A DNA stretch of 64,000 nt from Eikenella corrodens (GTDB lineage Bacteria > Pseudomonadota > Gammaproteobacteria > Burkholderiales > Neisseriaceae): NCBI RefSeq assembly GCF_003990355.1, contig NZ_CP034670.1, forward strand, positions 434,001 to 498,000, read 5' to 3'. Both the position numbers and the translations under genes were made by a program. Shown in pieces: positions 31,709-40,523 of this stretch. Within the stretch, counting starts at the first letter, position 1; the number at the start of each line of letters is the position of its first letter. Under the pieces are notes generated by a model. It was not told the DNA's origin. It ran no database searches and saw only the letters and a program-made list of their open reading frames with translations.

Positions 31709-32325
31709 TGCCGCTGCCGCCGCAAGTGCCGCGCCGGGGCGGCGGAATCAGCCGCCGAGTGGCGGCCGCTTTGCTCCGGCTGTTGGGCTGGCGCGTCGCA
31801 GGCAGCGTGCCGGATGTGGCCAAATGCGTGGTGGTGGCCGTGCCGCACACGTCGAATTTCGACGGGCTGTATGTGTTGCCCGCCATGCTGGCTTTGGATT
31901 TGAAAATGAGCATCTTCGGCAAGAAAAGCCTGTTTGCCGTGCCCGGTTTGGCGGCGTTTTTGCGCTGGGCGGGCGTGATGCCGCTGGATAGGGCACGCGC
32001 CGGCGGCGTGGTGGACGAAGCCGTGGCTGCCTTTCACCGCAGCGGGCAGCTGTTTCTCGGCATCTCACCGGAAGGCACGCGCCACGCCGCGCCCAAATGG
32101 AAAAGCGGCTACTGGCGGATTGCCCGCGACGCCGGTGTGCCGGTGTTGCCGGTGGCGATCGACTACGGGCGGCGTGAAGTGCGCTTCCTGCCGCTGTTTA
32201 CCCCCACCGCCGACATGGCCGCCGACCACGCCGCACTGACCGCGCTGTTTCGCGGCATCGAGCCGAAGCATAAACACCGTTTGTCTTTGCCGCTGCGTGA
32301 AGCCCGGACGGCTGAAACCGATTGA
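31705..32325 (+). CDS. lysophospholipid acyltransferase family protein
   Basis: 206 residues of the PlsC-like 1-acylglycerol-3-phosphate acyltransferase family. The catalytic H-x4-D box is PHTSNFDG (His48, Asp53), and the EGTR phosphate-binding motif is at residues 123-126. Family members of this short type are common beside unrelated genes and their exact acceptor is unclear. The ATG at 31705 overlaps the ribE stop (ATGA), so the two are cotranslated; a second in-frame ATG directly follows. Confidence 0.88.
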   Translation: MMPLPPQVPRRGGGISRRVAAALLRLLGWRVAGSVPDVAKCVVVAVPHTSNFDGLYVLPAMLALDLKMSIFGKKSLFAVPGLAAFLRWAGVMPLDRARAGGVVDEAVAAFHRSGQLFLGISPEGTRHAAPKWKSGYWRIARDAGVPVLPVAIDYGRREVRFLPLFTPTADMAADHAALTALFRGIEPKHKHRLSLPLREARTAETD

Positions 32326-32333
32326 TAATTGAT

Positions 32334-33140
32334 ATGACAGACACCCCCACCGTTCCCGACTATCTGCGCCACATCCGCGTGGTGCTCACCCGCACCAGCC
32401 ATCCCGGCAACATAGGCGCCGCCGCCCGCGCCATGAAAACCATGGGCTTGAGCCGCCTCACCCTGGTCGCGCCCAACCTGATGGCCACGCCGATGACCCC
32501 CGAGCCGCCCGCCTTCGATGCCGCCCGGGCCGCCGCGTTCCGGCTGCCGGAAGAAAGCTTCATTCTCGCTTCCGGCGCGCGCGACGTGCTGGAGCAGGCG
32601 CAAATTGTGGCCACTTTGGATGAAGCGCTGGCCGACACCGTCTTGAGCTGCGCCCTCACCAGCCGCCGCCGCGAACTCTCCGCCCCGCTGCACACCCCGC
32701 GTGAACTCGTGCCCGAGCTGTTGCAGGCCGCGCGGCAAGGTTTTCAGGTAGCACTCGTATTCGGCAACGAAACCTTCGGCCTGAACATCGACGAAGTGCA
32801 GCGCTGCAACCGCCTGCTCACCATCAGCGGCAATCCCGCCTATTTCTCGCTCAACCTCGCCCAGGCCGTGCAAGTGGTGTGCTACGAAATTTTTAGCCAA
32901 ACCGGCATCGGCATGAGCCAGCTGCAACAGGCGCACACGCCCGCCACACAAAGCCAAACGCGCGGCATGGTAGACCACTTGGAGCAAATCATCGAGCAAA
33001 CCGGCTTTGCCAACCGCCGCAACCAAGAACGCATGATGCGCCGCCTGCACAGCCTCTTCAACCGCGCCTCCCCCAGCCGTGAAGACATCGACCTGCTGCG
33101 CGGCCTGTGGAACAGGATTTCGCAGCGGCTGAAGGATTAA
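32334..33140 (+). CDS. trmJ: tRNA (cytidine/uridine-2'-O-)-methyltransferase TrmJ
   Basis: SPOUT-family (TrmH-type) methyltransferase that 2'-O-methylates position 32 of tRNAs. 268 residues. The trefoil-knot motifs are visible: VVLTRTSHPGNIGAAARAMK near the N-terminus, LVFGNETFGL about residue 135-145, and YFSLNLAQAVQVV about 160-175. A C-terminal helical extension (IIEQTGFANRRNQERMM) is typical of TrmJ. I used the ATG at 32334; an in-frame TTG at 32322 is possible. It starts 9 bp after the acyltransferase gene. Confidence 0.9.
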   Translation: MTDTPTVPDYLRHIRVVLTRTSHPGNIGAAARAMKTMGLSRLTLVAPNLMATPMTPEPPAFDAARAAAFRLPEESFILASGARDVLEQAQIVATLDEALADTVLSCALTSRRRELSAPLHTPRELVPELLQAARQGFQVALVFGNETFGLNIDEVQRCNRLLTISGNPAYFSLNLAQAVQVVCYEIFSQTGIGMSQLQQAHTPATQSQTRGMVDHLEQIIEQTGFANRRNQERMMRRLHSLFNRASPSREDIDLLRGLWNRISQRLKD

Positions 33141-33150
33141 ACGGCGCTGT

Positions 33151-33250
33151 TATGGCGGATGAACAAAAACCAGGATAAGGCGGCGAAACCGCAGGCAGTA
33201 CGGATAGAATGGCAAGGCAAGGCCGTACTGGCTTGAATTGAATCCGCCAA
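33151..33250. repeat. degenerate Correia-type element, copy 4
   Basis: About 100 bp with the same internal order (AGGATAAGGCGGCGAAACCG ... GCAAGGC ... GTACTGG) but diverged ends (TATGGCGGATGAACAAAAA and a TTGGCGGATT-type partner). It lies behind trmJ and is followed by an inverted eikDUS pair at 33260-33286. Confidence 0.65.
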
Positions 33251-33259
33251 TCGTGCAAA

Positions 33260-33290
33260 AGGCTACCTGAAACTTTCAGGTAGCCTTTGA
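33260..33290. terminator. bidirectional eikDUS-pair terminator
   Basis: Inverted uptake sequences at 33260-33271 and 33275-33286, followed by TTTG, between the convergent trmJ and EVE-domain genes. A hairpin here could end transcription from both sides. Confidence 0.6.
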
Positions 33291-33324
33291 GCGGGGTGTC
33301 GGATTCAGGGGCGGCCTGCGGCGG

Positions 33325-33774
33325 CTAAAACAAACTTTCCTGGCGGGCATCGGTTGCGGGCGTTTCGGATTCTGCCAGCATATAGTTGCGCACGAAGTTG
33401 AAGAAGTCTTCGCTGATTTCAAAATGGCCGTAGCGCAGCCGGGCGGCATATTTTTTCCATTCCGGATGCGTGCGGATAACGGCAATCGGGCATTCGCGCC
33501 GGATTTCGGCATAGGCCACGTTGCGGCGGAAGGGGATAAAGCTTGCGCTCATCTGAAACGGGTAGGCCTGGTCGTCGGCAATCTGCCCGAGTGCGGTGAA
33601 GGATTGCAGTTTGTCGTGGCCGTCCAAACGGATTTTCGGGCTGTAGTAGAGCAGCCAGTCGCCGCGTTGCATACGGTTGAGCGGCGCGGCTTTGCCGTGG
33701 CACACTTGGCAGAAGCCGCCTGCCACGCCGCGCAGAACGTGCTCTTTGGAAACTGTGCCTATCCAGTATTTCAT
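33325..33774 (-). CDS. EVE domain protein
   Basis: 149 residues. EVE domains are PUA-like folds thought to bind modified bases in DNA or RNA. The N-terminal MKYWIGTVSKEHV, then GDWLLYYSPK and the later PFRRNVAY and HPEWKK segments fit the family. No second domain is visible, so this is the stand-alone form. It is convergent to trmJ, an RNA methyltransferase; a functional link is only a guess. Confidence 0.85.
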   Translation of the reverse strand: MKYWIGTVSKEHVLRGVAGGFCQVCHGKAAPLNRMQRGDWLLYYSPKIRLDGHDKLQSFTALGQIADDQAYPFQMSASFIPFRRNVAYAEIRRECPIAVIRTHPEWKKYAARLRYGHFEISEDFFNFVRNYMLAESETPATDARQESLF

Positions 33775-33795
33775 GGGAGTCCTTTTCAGATGGGT

Positions 33796-33834
33796 TTCAG
33801 GTAGCCTTATGCGGCTGGCAGAAGGCTACCTGAA
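33796..33834. repeat. inverted eikDUS pair
   Basis: Uptake sequences at 33796-33807 (minus) and 33823-33834 (plus) between the EVE gene and the following membrane-protein gene. They can pair as a 12-bp stem. Confidence 0.75.
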
Positions 33835-33837
33835 GTT

Positions 33838-34287
33838 TTATTTTGACGGCTTGGGCAGGAATACCGATAACACGAAAGCCGCTGCCGCACCGCAACCAAA
33901 AAGCATCCAGTTCTCATCCGAACCAGACATGCCGAACATGACGGCCTGACAGATGACCGACAGCAGGGCGCCTGCTGCCGTTACGGCAGCGATGCCGGGC
34001 AGGTTGCGCTTCAGGCGCAGCAGCATAGCCAAGAGGCCGGGAAGGATGGCGGGAATGCCGCCAAACCAGTAACTGGCCAGGAAGAATTCTGGCATATTTC
34101 TGAAAAACTGATTTGAGGGAGGTAGTGGCTCAGACGCGACAACATGGAACTCCACTATGAGGAACAGTATGAGCGACACTATGCCCAAGGGCGGGCCGAA
34201 CAGGCTGTAAATAATCAGCACCCGCCACGAATACGGTGGTTTGGAGACGGCATCGTTGTGATGATCTTGTTTGGGTTCTTCCATCAT
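33838..34287 (-). CDS. hypothetical membrane protein, four predicted TM segments
   Basis: 149 residues; not recognised. Four hydrophobic stretches lie near residues 23-46, 68-90, 96-118 and 125-143, with a hydrophilic, His/Asp/Lys-rich N-terminal 20 residues. ATGs at 34287 and 34284 are alternative starts; GAGGAAATC lies upstream on the minus strand. Transport or regulatory function cannot be inferred. Confidence 0.65.
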   Translation of the reverse strand: MMEEPKQDHHNDAVSKPPYSWRVLIIYSLFGPPLGIVSLILFLIVEFHVVASEPLPPSNQFFRNMPEFFLASYWFGGIPAILPGLLAMLLRLKRNLPGIAAVTAAGALLSVICQAVMFGMSGSDENWMLFGCGAAAAFVLSVFLPKPSK

Positions 34288-34523
34288 GATTTCCTCGGCA
34301 GGCTGCCTGAGAGTGCAGCTTTAATGCGGTTAAAACCGCGTGAGTTCCACATATGCCCTATCTATGCGGGCTACGCTTGCTGAAATGATGTTTGGGCGCA
34401 GCCAATAAGCGTTGTGCATTTTCAGGTGGCCCTTACTTGGGCGCAGGTCGGATTCTTGAATCCGCCATTCCCAATCAATTAAAATCACTAAATAGTTTTC
34501 CACCCTCGCAAAAGGAGTTTGCC

Positions 34524-34922
34524 ATGACCCAACTGCAAAGCGCCCTATCGCATGTTTCCCTCGGCACGAATCAATTTGAGCAGGCCGTCGCCTTTTATGA
34601 TGCCGTGCTCGCCCCGCTGGGCATCCGCCGCGTGCTGGATTTGAGCGAACATCGTGCCATCGCCTATGGTCGCGCCTTCCCTGAATTCTGGATTCAGGCG
34701 CCCCACGACGGGCCGCCCGCGCAAACCGCCAACGGCGTGCACATCGCCTTTTTGGCAGAAAACAACGCACAAGTGGACGCCTTCTACGCCGCCGCCCTCG
34801 CCCACGGCGCGAAGCCAGACGGCGCGCCCGGCAAACGCCCGCACTACGGCGACGCCTACTATGGCTGCTTCGTGCGCGATTTGGACGGGCACAAAATCGA
34901 AGCAATGGCTTGGAACGAATAG
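34524..34922 (+). CDS. VOC (glyoxalase-fold) family protein
   Basis: 132 residues of the vicinal-oxygen-chelate superfamily (metal-dependent lyases, dioxygenases and resistance proteins). Two beta-alpha-beta-beta-beta halves are visible: LSHVSLGTNQFEQAVAFYDA at the start and FVRDLDGHKIEAMAW at the end, the latter carrying the common metal-ligand Glu. Substrate unknown. ATG with AAAAGGAG upstream. An inverted eikDUS pair (34938-34964) followed by TTTTTT terminates the gene. Confidence 0.88.
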   Translation: MTQLQSALSHVSLGTNQFEQAVAFYDAVLAPLGIRRVLDLSEHRAIAYGRAFPEFWIQAPHDGPPAQTANGVHIAFLAENNAQVDAFYAAALAHGAKPDGAPGKRPHYGDAYYGCFVRDLDGHKIEAMAWNE

Positions 34923-34937
34923 ATTCGGCGGAGAGAG

Positions 34938-34970
34938 AGGCTACCTGAAATTTTCAGGTAGCCTTTTTTC
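34938..34970 (+). terminator. eikDUS-pair terminator after the VOC gene
   Basis: Inverted uptake sequences at 34938-34949 and 34953-34964 with a 3-base loop and a following run of six T: the clearest DUS-type terminator of the window. Confidence 0.75.
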
Positions 34971-35086
34971 CCCTCGGCAGTAAGCGTAGCCCGGATAGCG
35001 GTATCCGACAAACCCTGCAACGCTGCCATGATTGCAAGCTGTTGTCGTCATGCCTGAAATGCCGGGTTCAAGAATCCGGGCTGCGG

Positions 35087-35689
35087 CTAACTGTATTTAA
35101 ACAGCCTAGCTTCGGTAAGCAACGTTTTCTGTTCTCGAATAATCTCATTCATTTTTTCTTCTAATTCCGTGTCGGCAGCCTTATTGATCGCCTGAACGAT
35201 GGCAGCGGCGGAAATCAGCCCAAGACGCATTGAATATTCATATCTATCTTCGTTTTCATTAACGGCTTTCTGTATTTCGTCGATATACTTATTGACCCCA
35301 TATAGAGATAATTTCTTATTCAGGTATATGCTATTAAATTCCCGTAGTGATTCATCTTCATATGGATAATTGCCGATAGATTCCAAGATGGAGAACATCC
35401 TCTCTTTTTGCTGTGCATCCAAGACCCCCGATGCGTACAGGATGCCGAGTAAGATCTCAATGCCGCTCCATTTGTTAAAGTTTCCCTCAAATTTTACCGT
35501 CAATAAATCGGGTGCAAGTAACGAAAGTGGCGGCAGATTCCCGTGAATAAAAAAGCTGTATATTAAATTTATCAATGCTGTTTTATTAGCTGTATTGGTA
35601 ATCGAAAACTTCTTTTTTAATTTTGCTACCTCTTTCAGCTGTTGCTTGGTCGTGCAGAATTCTTCTATTTTCGCGAAATCTATGTTCAT
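35087..35689 (-). CDS. hypothetical protein, AT-rich orphan
   Basis: 200 residues, no family recognised. The protein is mostly helical by composition, rich in Lys, Glu, Ile and Asn, with no signal peptide. A hydrophobic patch near residues 38-50 (ALINLIYSFFIHG) is probably buried core. The gene is clearly more AT-rich than its neighbours and contains no eikDUS, which suggests recent transfer. Together with the next AT-rich gene it could be an orphan immunity gene of a polymorphic-toxin system, but no toxin gene is next to it. Confidence 0.65.
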   Translation of the reverse strand: MNIDFAKIEEFCTTKQQLKEVAKLKKKFSITNTANKTALINLIYSFFIHGNLPPLSLLAPDLLTVKFEGNFNKWSGIEILLGILYASGVLDAQQKERMFSILESIGNYPYEDESLREFNSIYLNKKLSLYGVNKYIDEIQKAVNENEDRYEYSMRLGLISAAAIVQAINKAADTELEEKMNEIIREQKTLLTEARLFKYS

Positions 35690-35769
35690 AACAGTTCCTT
35701 ATCATGAGTTTAAACAAGCAAGTTGTGTTTAAACAAACAAGTATGGCCGGAGATTGCCATATTTCACGG

Positions 35770-36297
35770 TTACCAAATCATTGGTTTACTATGCTCGTAT
35801 GAATTACCTTTTAAAAAGGCGATTAAATAATCATCAAGGTTGTCAAATCGTGAATTTCCATTGGCATCGTAAACCCAAATCTGCGGCTCAATATAATCAT
35901 CTAACCACAGAAGATAGACTTGTTCATAAGTATAAGCACTCCCTGCAAATAAGGATAATCTGTCGTGTTGGAAAATGCTTCCCGCATTGTTATCCCATTC
36001 TTTGATGTTTGATCTCAAAGAACGTTTTATGCCGCTTATTCTTTCATTATTTATCTGTTTGTAAGGAAGCCATAAGTCCTCCATTTCGCTAATGGAAAGC
36101 CAATCGCCATGTGTGGCGTCTAAAATTGATGAATATTGGCAATATCTAACGGATAGCATTGGGGAGGCCTTTCTGTAGACCCCTTTTTTTAAGGTCGGGA
36201 TTTTTTTAACTTCGTATCCGGGAGAATATTTTAATTCTGAACCATTAATATCACGTAATTTCGACGAGATTTTTACAAGATAATTTTGGGTATCCAT
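35770..36297 (-). CDS. hypothetical protein, possible SMI1/KNR4 (SUKH)-like immunity protein
   Basis: 175 residues. The C-terminal part (YLLWLDDYIEPQIWVYDANG, then RFDNLDDYLIAFLKG) resembles the end of SUKH-type immunity proteins, where a strand with an acidic turn precedes an aromatic-Asp-Asp helix. The N-terminal half is not recognised. AT-rich, lacks uptake sequences, and is preceded by AGGGATGAACGC on its strand, so it should be translated. It lies 80 bp upstream of, and in the same direction as, the other AT-rich gene. The immunity assignment is tentative. Confidence 0.55.
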   Translation of the reverse strand: MDTQNYLVKISSKLRDINGSELKYSPGYEVKKIPTLKKGVYRKASPMLSVRYCQYSSILDATHGDWLSISEMEDLWLPYKQINNERISGIKRSLRSNIKEWDNNAGSIFQHDRLSLFAGSAYTYEQVYLLWLDDYIEPQIWVYDANGNSRFDNLDDYLIAFLKGNSYEHSKPMIW

Positions 36298-36400
36298 GCG
36301 TTCATCCCTATAAAAAATAGGTTATGGCCAGCGCAGCGTGGGCGTGACGGCCGTTATGCTCAAGTGGTTTCAGGTAGCCTTTCCCTGCCCGCCTATGCCG

Positions 36401-38425
36401 CTATTTGCCCGGCGCGGCGGGCTTTTTCTCGGCTTCGGGCGTGTCGCCGGGCGGGAAGAACAGGCTTTTGGGTTTTTGTTTCACCAGCGAGACGGTGTTG
36501 CCGATGATTTGCAGCGGGTTGTCCAGCACGGCGTCGCGCGAGCGCAGGGCTACCCACAGGGTGATGGAGAAGCTCACCAGCAGGTTTACCGCGCCGATGA
36601 GCAGCACCATCAATAAATAGGCGGAGAAGGAGAAGAAGCCGATGTCGCCGCTCACGGCGGCGTAGCCCAGGTTGGCGGAGGAGAAGGCAACGTGGCGGAT
36701 GTCGAGCGGCAGGCCGGTGAGGTGGCCGAGGTAGCCGGTCATGCCGAGGAGCCAGCCGAAGCAGAAGTTGCCCATGATGGCGCCGTAGTGGTGGTGGATG
36801 TAGTCGGCCAAACGCTGCCGCCAGGCGGCGGGCAGGATGCGTTTGAGCAGGGGGTGTTCGCGCAGGCGCAGTTTGAGGTTGAGGTAGTCGGCGCGGTTGT
36901 CGAAGAAGCCGGCGATGATGCCGGAGCAAAACAGCCACACGCCGGCGATGGCGGCAAACAAAAGCGCGGGGGTGCTGAATACGGCGAGGGATTTGAGCTG
37001 GTAGGCGGTGGTGGCCGTATCCAGCAGGGGGCTGCCGAAATGGCGGGCGAAGGCGTGGCTGATAAAAACGGCAAGCAGCACGGTGACGACTACGTTGCCG
37101 AACACGGCCACGCCCTGTGAGCGGATTACGTCAATCAATAGCTGGGCGAGCTTCTGGTTTACGGCGCGGCCGCTGCTGCTGCGTTCCACGGCTTGGGCGA
37201 AGCGGGCGGCGGTCATGGCGGGCTGTTTGGTGGCCACGGTGAAGTGCAGCATGTGGATGAGCACGAAGCCGATGCCGTAGTTGAGGCTGGCGAGCACGGC
37301 GTGGTAGAGGTGGCCGCCGGGCAGGCTGCCGATGTGGATTTTGAGCAGCGCCATCAGGGCGATGAGCACGCCGCCGCCGGCTGCGGAGCGCAGCATGCCC
37401 CAGTATTCGCTTCGGTTGCGGGTAATGTAGTGTTCGCCGTGGCGGCTGGAATTTTGGCTGATGCTGCGGGCGAGCATTTTCACGTTGCTGCGCCACAGGG
37501 GCATGATGCGCCGCTGTGCCACCACGGCCACGGCGATTTCGTTGGCCAGGAGTAGGGTGCGCAGCAGGCTTTGGGTGCGGTTGCGCGCGGCAAACAGCGC
37601 CATGAGCCGCTCCATGCGGGTGAGGGTTTGCTGGAGGCGTTGCAGCAGATGCGCCACGGCCATGGAAGAGCCGGCGCCGGCACCGGTGCCTTTGCGCTGC
37701 AGGCGTTCGATGAGGGTGCGGCATTGCGCCAGCATCACGTTTAAATGGCTGGCATCATAGGTGGTGCGGGAGCCGGGCTGGCGGCTGCGTTGGAAGTCGA
37801 GCCAGTCGGATACTTCGCGCATCAGGCTGACGAAGGGCGAATCCACATCGAGCAGCCTGGGCTCGAGGCGGATGAGGTCGTGGTCGAGGTCTTCGGCGGC
37901 CACCCAAATGGAGAGCATTTCCACGGCATACAGGCTTTCGTCGCGCAGGTGGCGGCCGCACATTTCGCGCACGGCGGGCTCGGTTTGCCGCTGGATGGTG
38001 CTCAGGAGGCGCAGCCAGGCGGAAAGCGGGATGGCGGCGAGCCATTCGCCGTCGTTGCCGCCGCAAAACAGCAGCGTGAGTACGTCGCGCAGGTTGTTGC
38101 AGTCTTTATAGGCGGGATTGATGCGCTCGTAGAGGCGGTGGCGGAATTCGTGGCCGAAGCCGGAGCGGGAGAAGATGCCGATGGTGATCAGGGTGGGATA
38201 CACGCGCACGCTGGAGAGCCAGCGGCAAAGCAGGGTGGCGATGGTTTTGCCTTCGCCTTCCTGCCGCAAATGGCTGCACAGGATGCCGAACCGCACCGGC
38301 GCGCCCGCCGCGCCGCCCTGCCGCAGCCAAGTCACCACTGCCTGCAACACACCCAGCGCGTTGCCTTCGGCGGCGGCACGGCTGATGGTTTCAGGTAGCG
38401 TGTGTTGTGGTTTGCGTGTGAACAT
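36401..38425 (-). CDS. membrane-associated 'site-specific recombinase' family protein (PF10136, COG4389)
   Basis: 674 residues. This family is annotated as site-specific recombinase after the gonococcal Gcr protein, but it has many membrane segments, and enzymatic evidence is thin. Here the first half (about 1-330) is soluble and helical, and the second half has at least six hydrophobic segments (for example GGGVLIALMALLKIHIG and VAVFGNVVVTVLLAVFI). I chose the ATG at 38425, with AAAGGAAG upstream on the minus strand; an upstream in-frame start at 38452 lacks support. The extended downstream spacer is DUS-rich. Confidence 0.82.
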   Translation of the reverse strand: MFTRKPQHTLPETISRAAAEGNALGVLQAVVTWLRQGGAAGAPVRFGILCSHLRQEGEGKTIATLLCRWLSSVRVYPTLITIGIFSRSGFGHEFRHRLYERINPAYKDCNNLRDVLTLLFCGGNDGEWLAAIPLSAWLRLLSTIQRQTEPAVREMCGRHLRDESLYAVEMLSIWVAAEDLDHDLIRLEPRLLDVDSPFVSLMREVSDWLDFQRSRQPGSRTTYDASHLNVMLAQCRTLIERLQRKGTGAGAGSSMAVAHLLQRLQQTLTRMERLMALFAARNRTQSLLRTLLLANEIAVAVVAQRRIMPLWRSNVKMLARSISQNSSRHGEHYITRNRSEYWGMLRSAAGGGVLIALMALLKIHIGSLPGGHLYHAVLASLNYGIGFVLIHMLHFTVATKQPAMTAARFAQAVERSSSGRAVNQKLAQLLIDVIRSQGVAVFGNVVVTVLLAVFISHAFARHFGSPLLDTATTAYQLKSLAVFSTPALLFAAIAGVWLFCSGIIAGFFDNRADYLNLKLRLREHPLLKRILPAAWRQRLADYIHHHYGAIMGNFCFGWLLGMTGYLGHLTGLPLDIRHVAFSSANLGYAAVSGDIGFFSFSAYLLMVLLIGAVNLLVSFSITLWVALRSRDAVLDNPLQIIGNTVSLVKQKPKSLFFPPGDTPEAEKKPAAPGK

Positions 38426-38774
38426 GGGCTTCCTTTTTGTTGCTCCGGCCAAAGCCGGCAGCGGATGTGCGAAAAACAGCGGCCACCTTTTCAGGTAGCC
38501 TCACGAAAAAAAAAGGGGGAGCGATTGTAACAGATTGCGGTTTGAGGGAAAAAAGGGCGGGCTGGGAAAAGAGAAGGATAGAGTTGGCTAAAGATTGATT
38601 GATAAGAGGTTTCCGCTTTTCAGGCAGCTTTATGGCGTGATTAAAGGCTACCTGAAACTTTATGCCAAAGGGGCTGCGGCTTATCGGAGCTTTTGGGTTT
38701 TCATGTAGCCTTTATCGGTATGGCATCAGGCTACCTGAAAATGATTTGATAGGGCTTTCAGGTAGCCTTTGCGG
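38426..38774. repeat. DUS-dense spacer between the PF10136 gene and ftsX
   Basis: 349 bp without a gene. It contains perfect eikDUS near 38491, 38645, 38729 and 38757, and two one-mismatch relatives (TTCAGGCAGCTT near 38618 and TTCATGTAGCCT near 38699). The last two perfect copies form an inverted pair just behind ftsX. Confidence 0.8.
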
Positions 38775-39692
38775 TTAATGGCTCTTGGCTTTGAATTCCT
38801 GCAAATGCCGGCTGCCGGCCAGCCAGGCACCGGCCATGCCCAGGCCGCACACCACGGCGATAATCACGGCCATTTCCCAGCCGTGGAAGAAACGCCAGTC
38901 TAAGTTCAGGCCGTAGGGGCTGAAAATGCGGTCCACCAGCGGGCGGGTGCTGCGCATCAGCCAGCCGCACAGCACCAGGCTCAAGGCGGAAGACAGTACG
39001 CCCTGCCACAAGGCCTGATAGAGGAAAGGCCGTCGGATGAAGGAAGCGGGTGCGCCCAACAACTTGGTGATCTCGATTTCTTCGCGCCGGCTGAGGATTT
39101 GCAGGCGGCTGGTGTTATACGCCACCAACACCAGCGCCGCGCCCAGCGTGATCACCAAAAAGCGGAATACTTGATGCACGAATTCGTTGATTTGGAACAG
39201 GGTTTGCATCCATTCGGCATCCATCTGCACGCTCTCGGCCTTGGGCAGCGCGGCCAAATCGGCCCGCAGGGCGGTTTGCTCTTCGGGGGTGGCGCCGTCT
39301 TTGGGCGTGATCACGAAGGCGTCGGGCAGTGGGTTGGCATCGAGCATCGACACCAAATCCTGCCCCTGAAACGCTTGCTGCAGCTCGGCCATGCCCTGCT
39401 GTTTGCTTACGTATTCGGCTTTTTCGATGCGGCTGTCTTCCGCCAGCTTGGCGCGGATGGCGGCGATGTCGGCCTCGGCGGCTTCGGGCGTGAGGTAGAT
39501 TGTCATCTGCGGGGCTTGGTTGAGCCGGCCGAGCACTTCGGTGCTGCTTTGCACGCCTAAATAGAGCATCAGCGGCAAGGTCATGGCGGCGGCCAGCATC
39601 AGCAGCACCATCAATGTGCCCAAGGGCTGGCGCACGAGGCGGCCAAAGGCCTGGCAGGCGGCTTCCAGATGCAGAGAGAGATAGTGTTTCAT
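38775..39692 (-). CDS. ftsX: cell division protein FtsX
   Basis: Permease-like partner of FtsE at the division septum; the complex controls cell-wall hydrolases rather than transport. 305 residues: cytoplasmic N-terminus, a first membrane segment (about 26-46), a periplasmic domain (about 47-170) and three C-terminal segments. ATG at 39692 overlaps the ftsE stop codon (ATGA); a longer in-frame ORF further upstream is a shadow of ftsE. Encoded with ftsE on the minus strand. Confidence 0.95.
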   Translation of the reverse strand: MKHYLSLHLEAACQAFGRLVRQPLGTLMVLLMLAAAMTLPLMLYLGVQSSTEVLGRLNQAPQMTIYLTPEAAEADIAAIRAKLAEDSRIEKAEYVSKQQGMAELQQAFQGQDLVSMLDANPLPDAFVITPKDGATPEEQTALRADLAALPKAESVQMDAEWMQTLFQINEFVHQVFRFLVITLGAALVLVAYNTSRLQILSRREEIEITKLLGAPASFIRRPFLYQALWQGVLSSALSLVLCGWLMRSTRPLVDRIFSPYGLNLDWRFFHGWEMAVIIAVVCGLGMAGAWLAGSRHLQEFKAKSH

Positions 39693-40342
39693 GCGGCAAA
39701 CCTGCCTTCCTGCAAACGCAAAATGCGGTGGCCGTAGTCGGCCATCAGGGTTTCGTCGTGGGCGGCCACGATGACGGTGGTGCCGGCTTCGTGGAAGGTT
39801 TTGAAAAGCTCCATAATATCGAGCGCGTAGGCGCGGTCGAGGTTGGCGGAGGGCTCGTCGGCAATCAGCAGCCCGGGTTGGTGCACCACGGCGCGGGCAA
39901 TGCACAGGCGCTGCTGTTCGCCGCCGGACAGGGTGATCGGATCGGCCGTTTCGCGCCCGCCCAAGCCCACTTTTTCAATGGCGATGCGGGCGCGTTTTTC
40001 GGCGGTTGCGCGGTCGTAGCCGATGATGCGCAGCGGCAGCAATACGTTTTGCAGCACGTTGCGGTCGAACAGGATTTTGTGGTCTTGAAACACCAGGCCG
40101 ATGTGCTGGCGCAGATAGCCCAGGCGGCTGTCGTTGAGCGTGCCGAGGTCTTGGTTGTTCATCCACACTTTGCCGGAAGTGGGCTTGGTGATGCCGGCAA
40201 TCAGCTTGAGCACGGTGGATTTGCCGGCGCCGGAATGCCCGGCCACGAAAATCATCTCACCCTTGCTGATTTTGAAGCTGACGTTTTGCAGGGCGTGGAA
40301 GCCGCCGGGATAGGTTTTGGAAACTTGTTCGAAACGGATCAT
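39689..40342 (-). CDS. ftsE: cell division ATP-binding protein FtsE
   Basis: ABC-type ATPase that drives FtsX. 217 residues with Walker A GHSGAGKS at 35-42, signature LSGGE at 138-142 and Walker B ending in DEP at 162-164. It starts MIRFEQVSKTYPGG, typical of FtsE. Translationally coupled to ftsX. Upstream are an eikDUS, a truncated relative, and another copy near 40412. Confidence 0.96.
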   Translation of the reverse strand: MIRFEQVSKTYPGGFHALQNVSFKISKGEMIFVAGHSGAGKSTVLKLIAGITKPTSGKVWMNNQDLGTLNDSRLGYLRQHIGLVFQDHKILFDRNVLQNVLLPLRIIGYDRATAEKRARIAIEKVGLGGRETADPITLSGGEQQRLCIARAVVHQPGLLIADEPSANLDRAYALDIMELFKTFHEAGTTVIVAAHDETLMADYGHRILRLQEGRFAA

Positions 40343-40523
40343 GATGTGAGCTTGGGAGTGAATGGGTTTCAGGTAGCCTTTAGGAAACGCCGTTTGAGGC
40401 TAGCTGAAACGGGAGGCTACCTGAAAACAGCCTGCAGATTATACGGCAATTCCCGCCCGCCCAACACCAAGCGGCGGCGCGGAAATGGTATCATCCGCGC
40501 TTTATTATCTTGGAAGAGCTGCC

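Noticed and set aside
33677..33949. ORF spanning the EVE gene end and the uptake-sequence pair
   Set aside because: No coding signs; crosses an inverted DUS pair and opposes two better genes.
36401..38425. Reading the PF10136 'site-specific recombinase' as part of a mobile element
   Set aside because: It has no flanking repeats or companion mobility genes, and the family is a chromosomal, multi-pass membrane protein group in Neisseriaceae.
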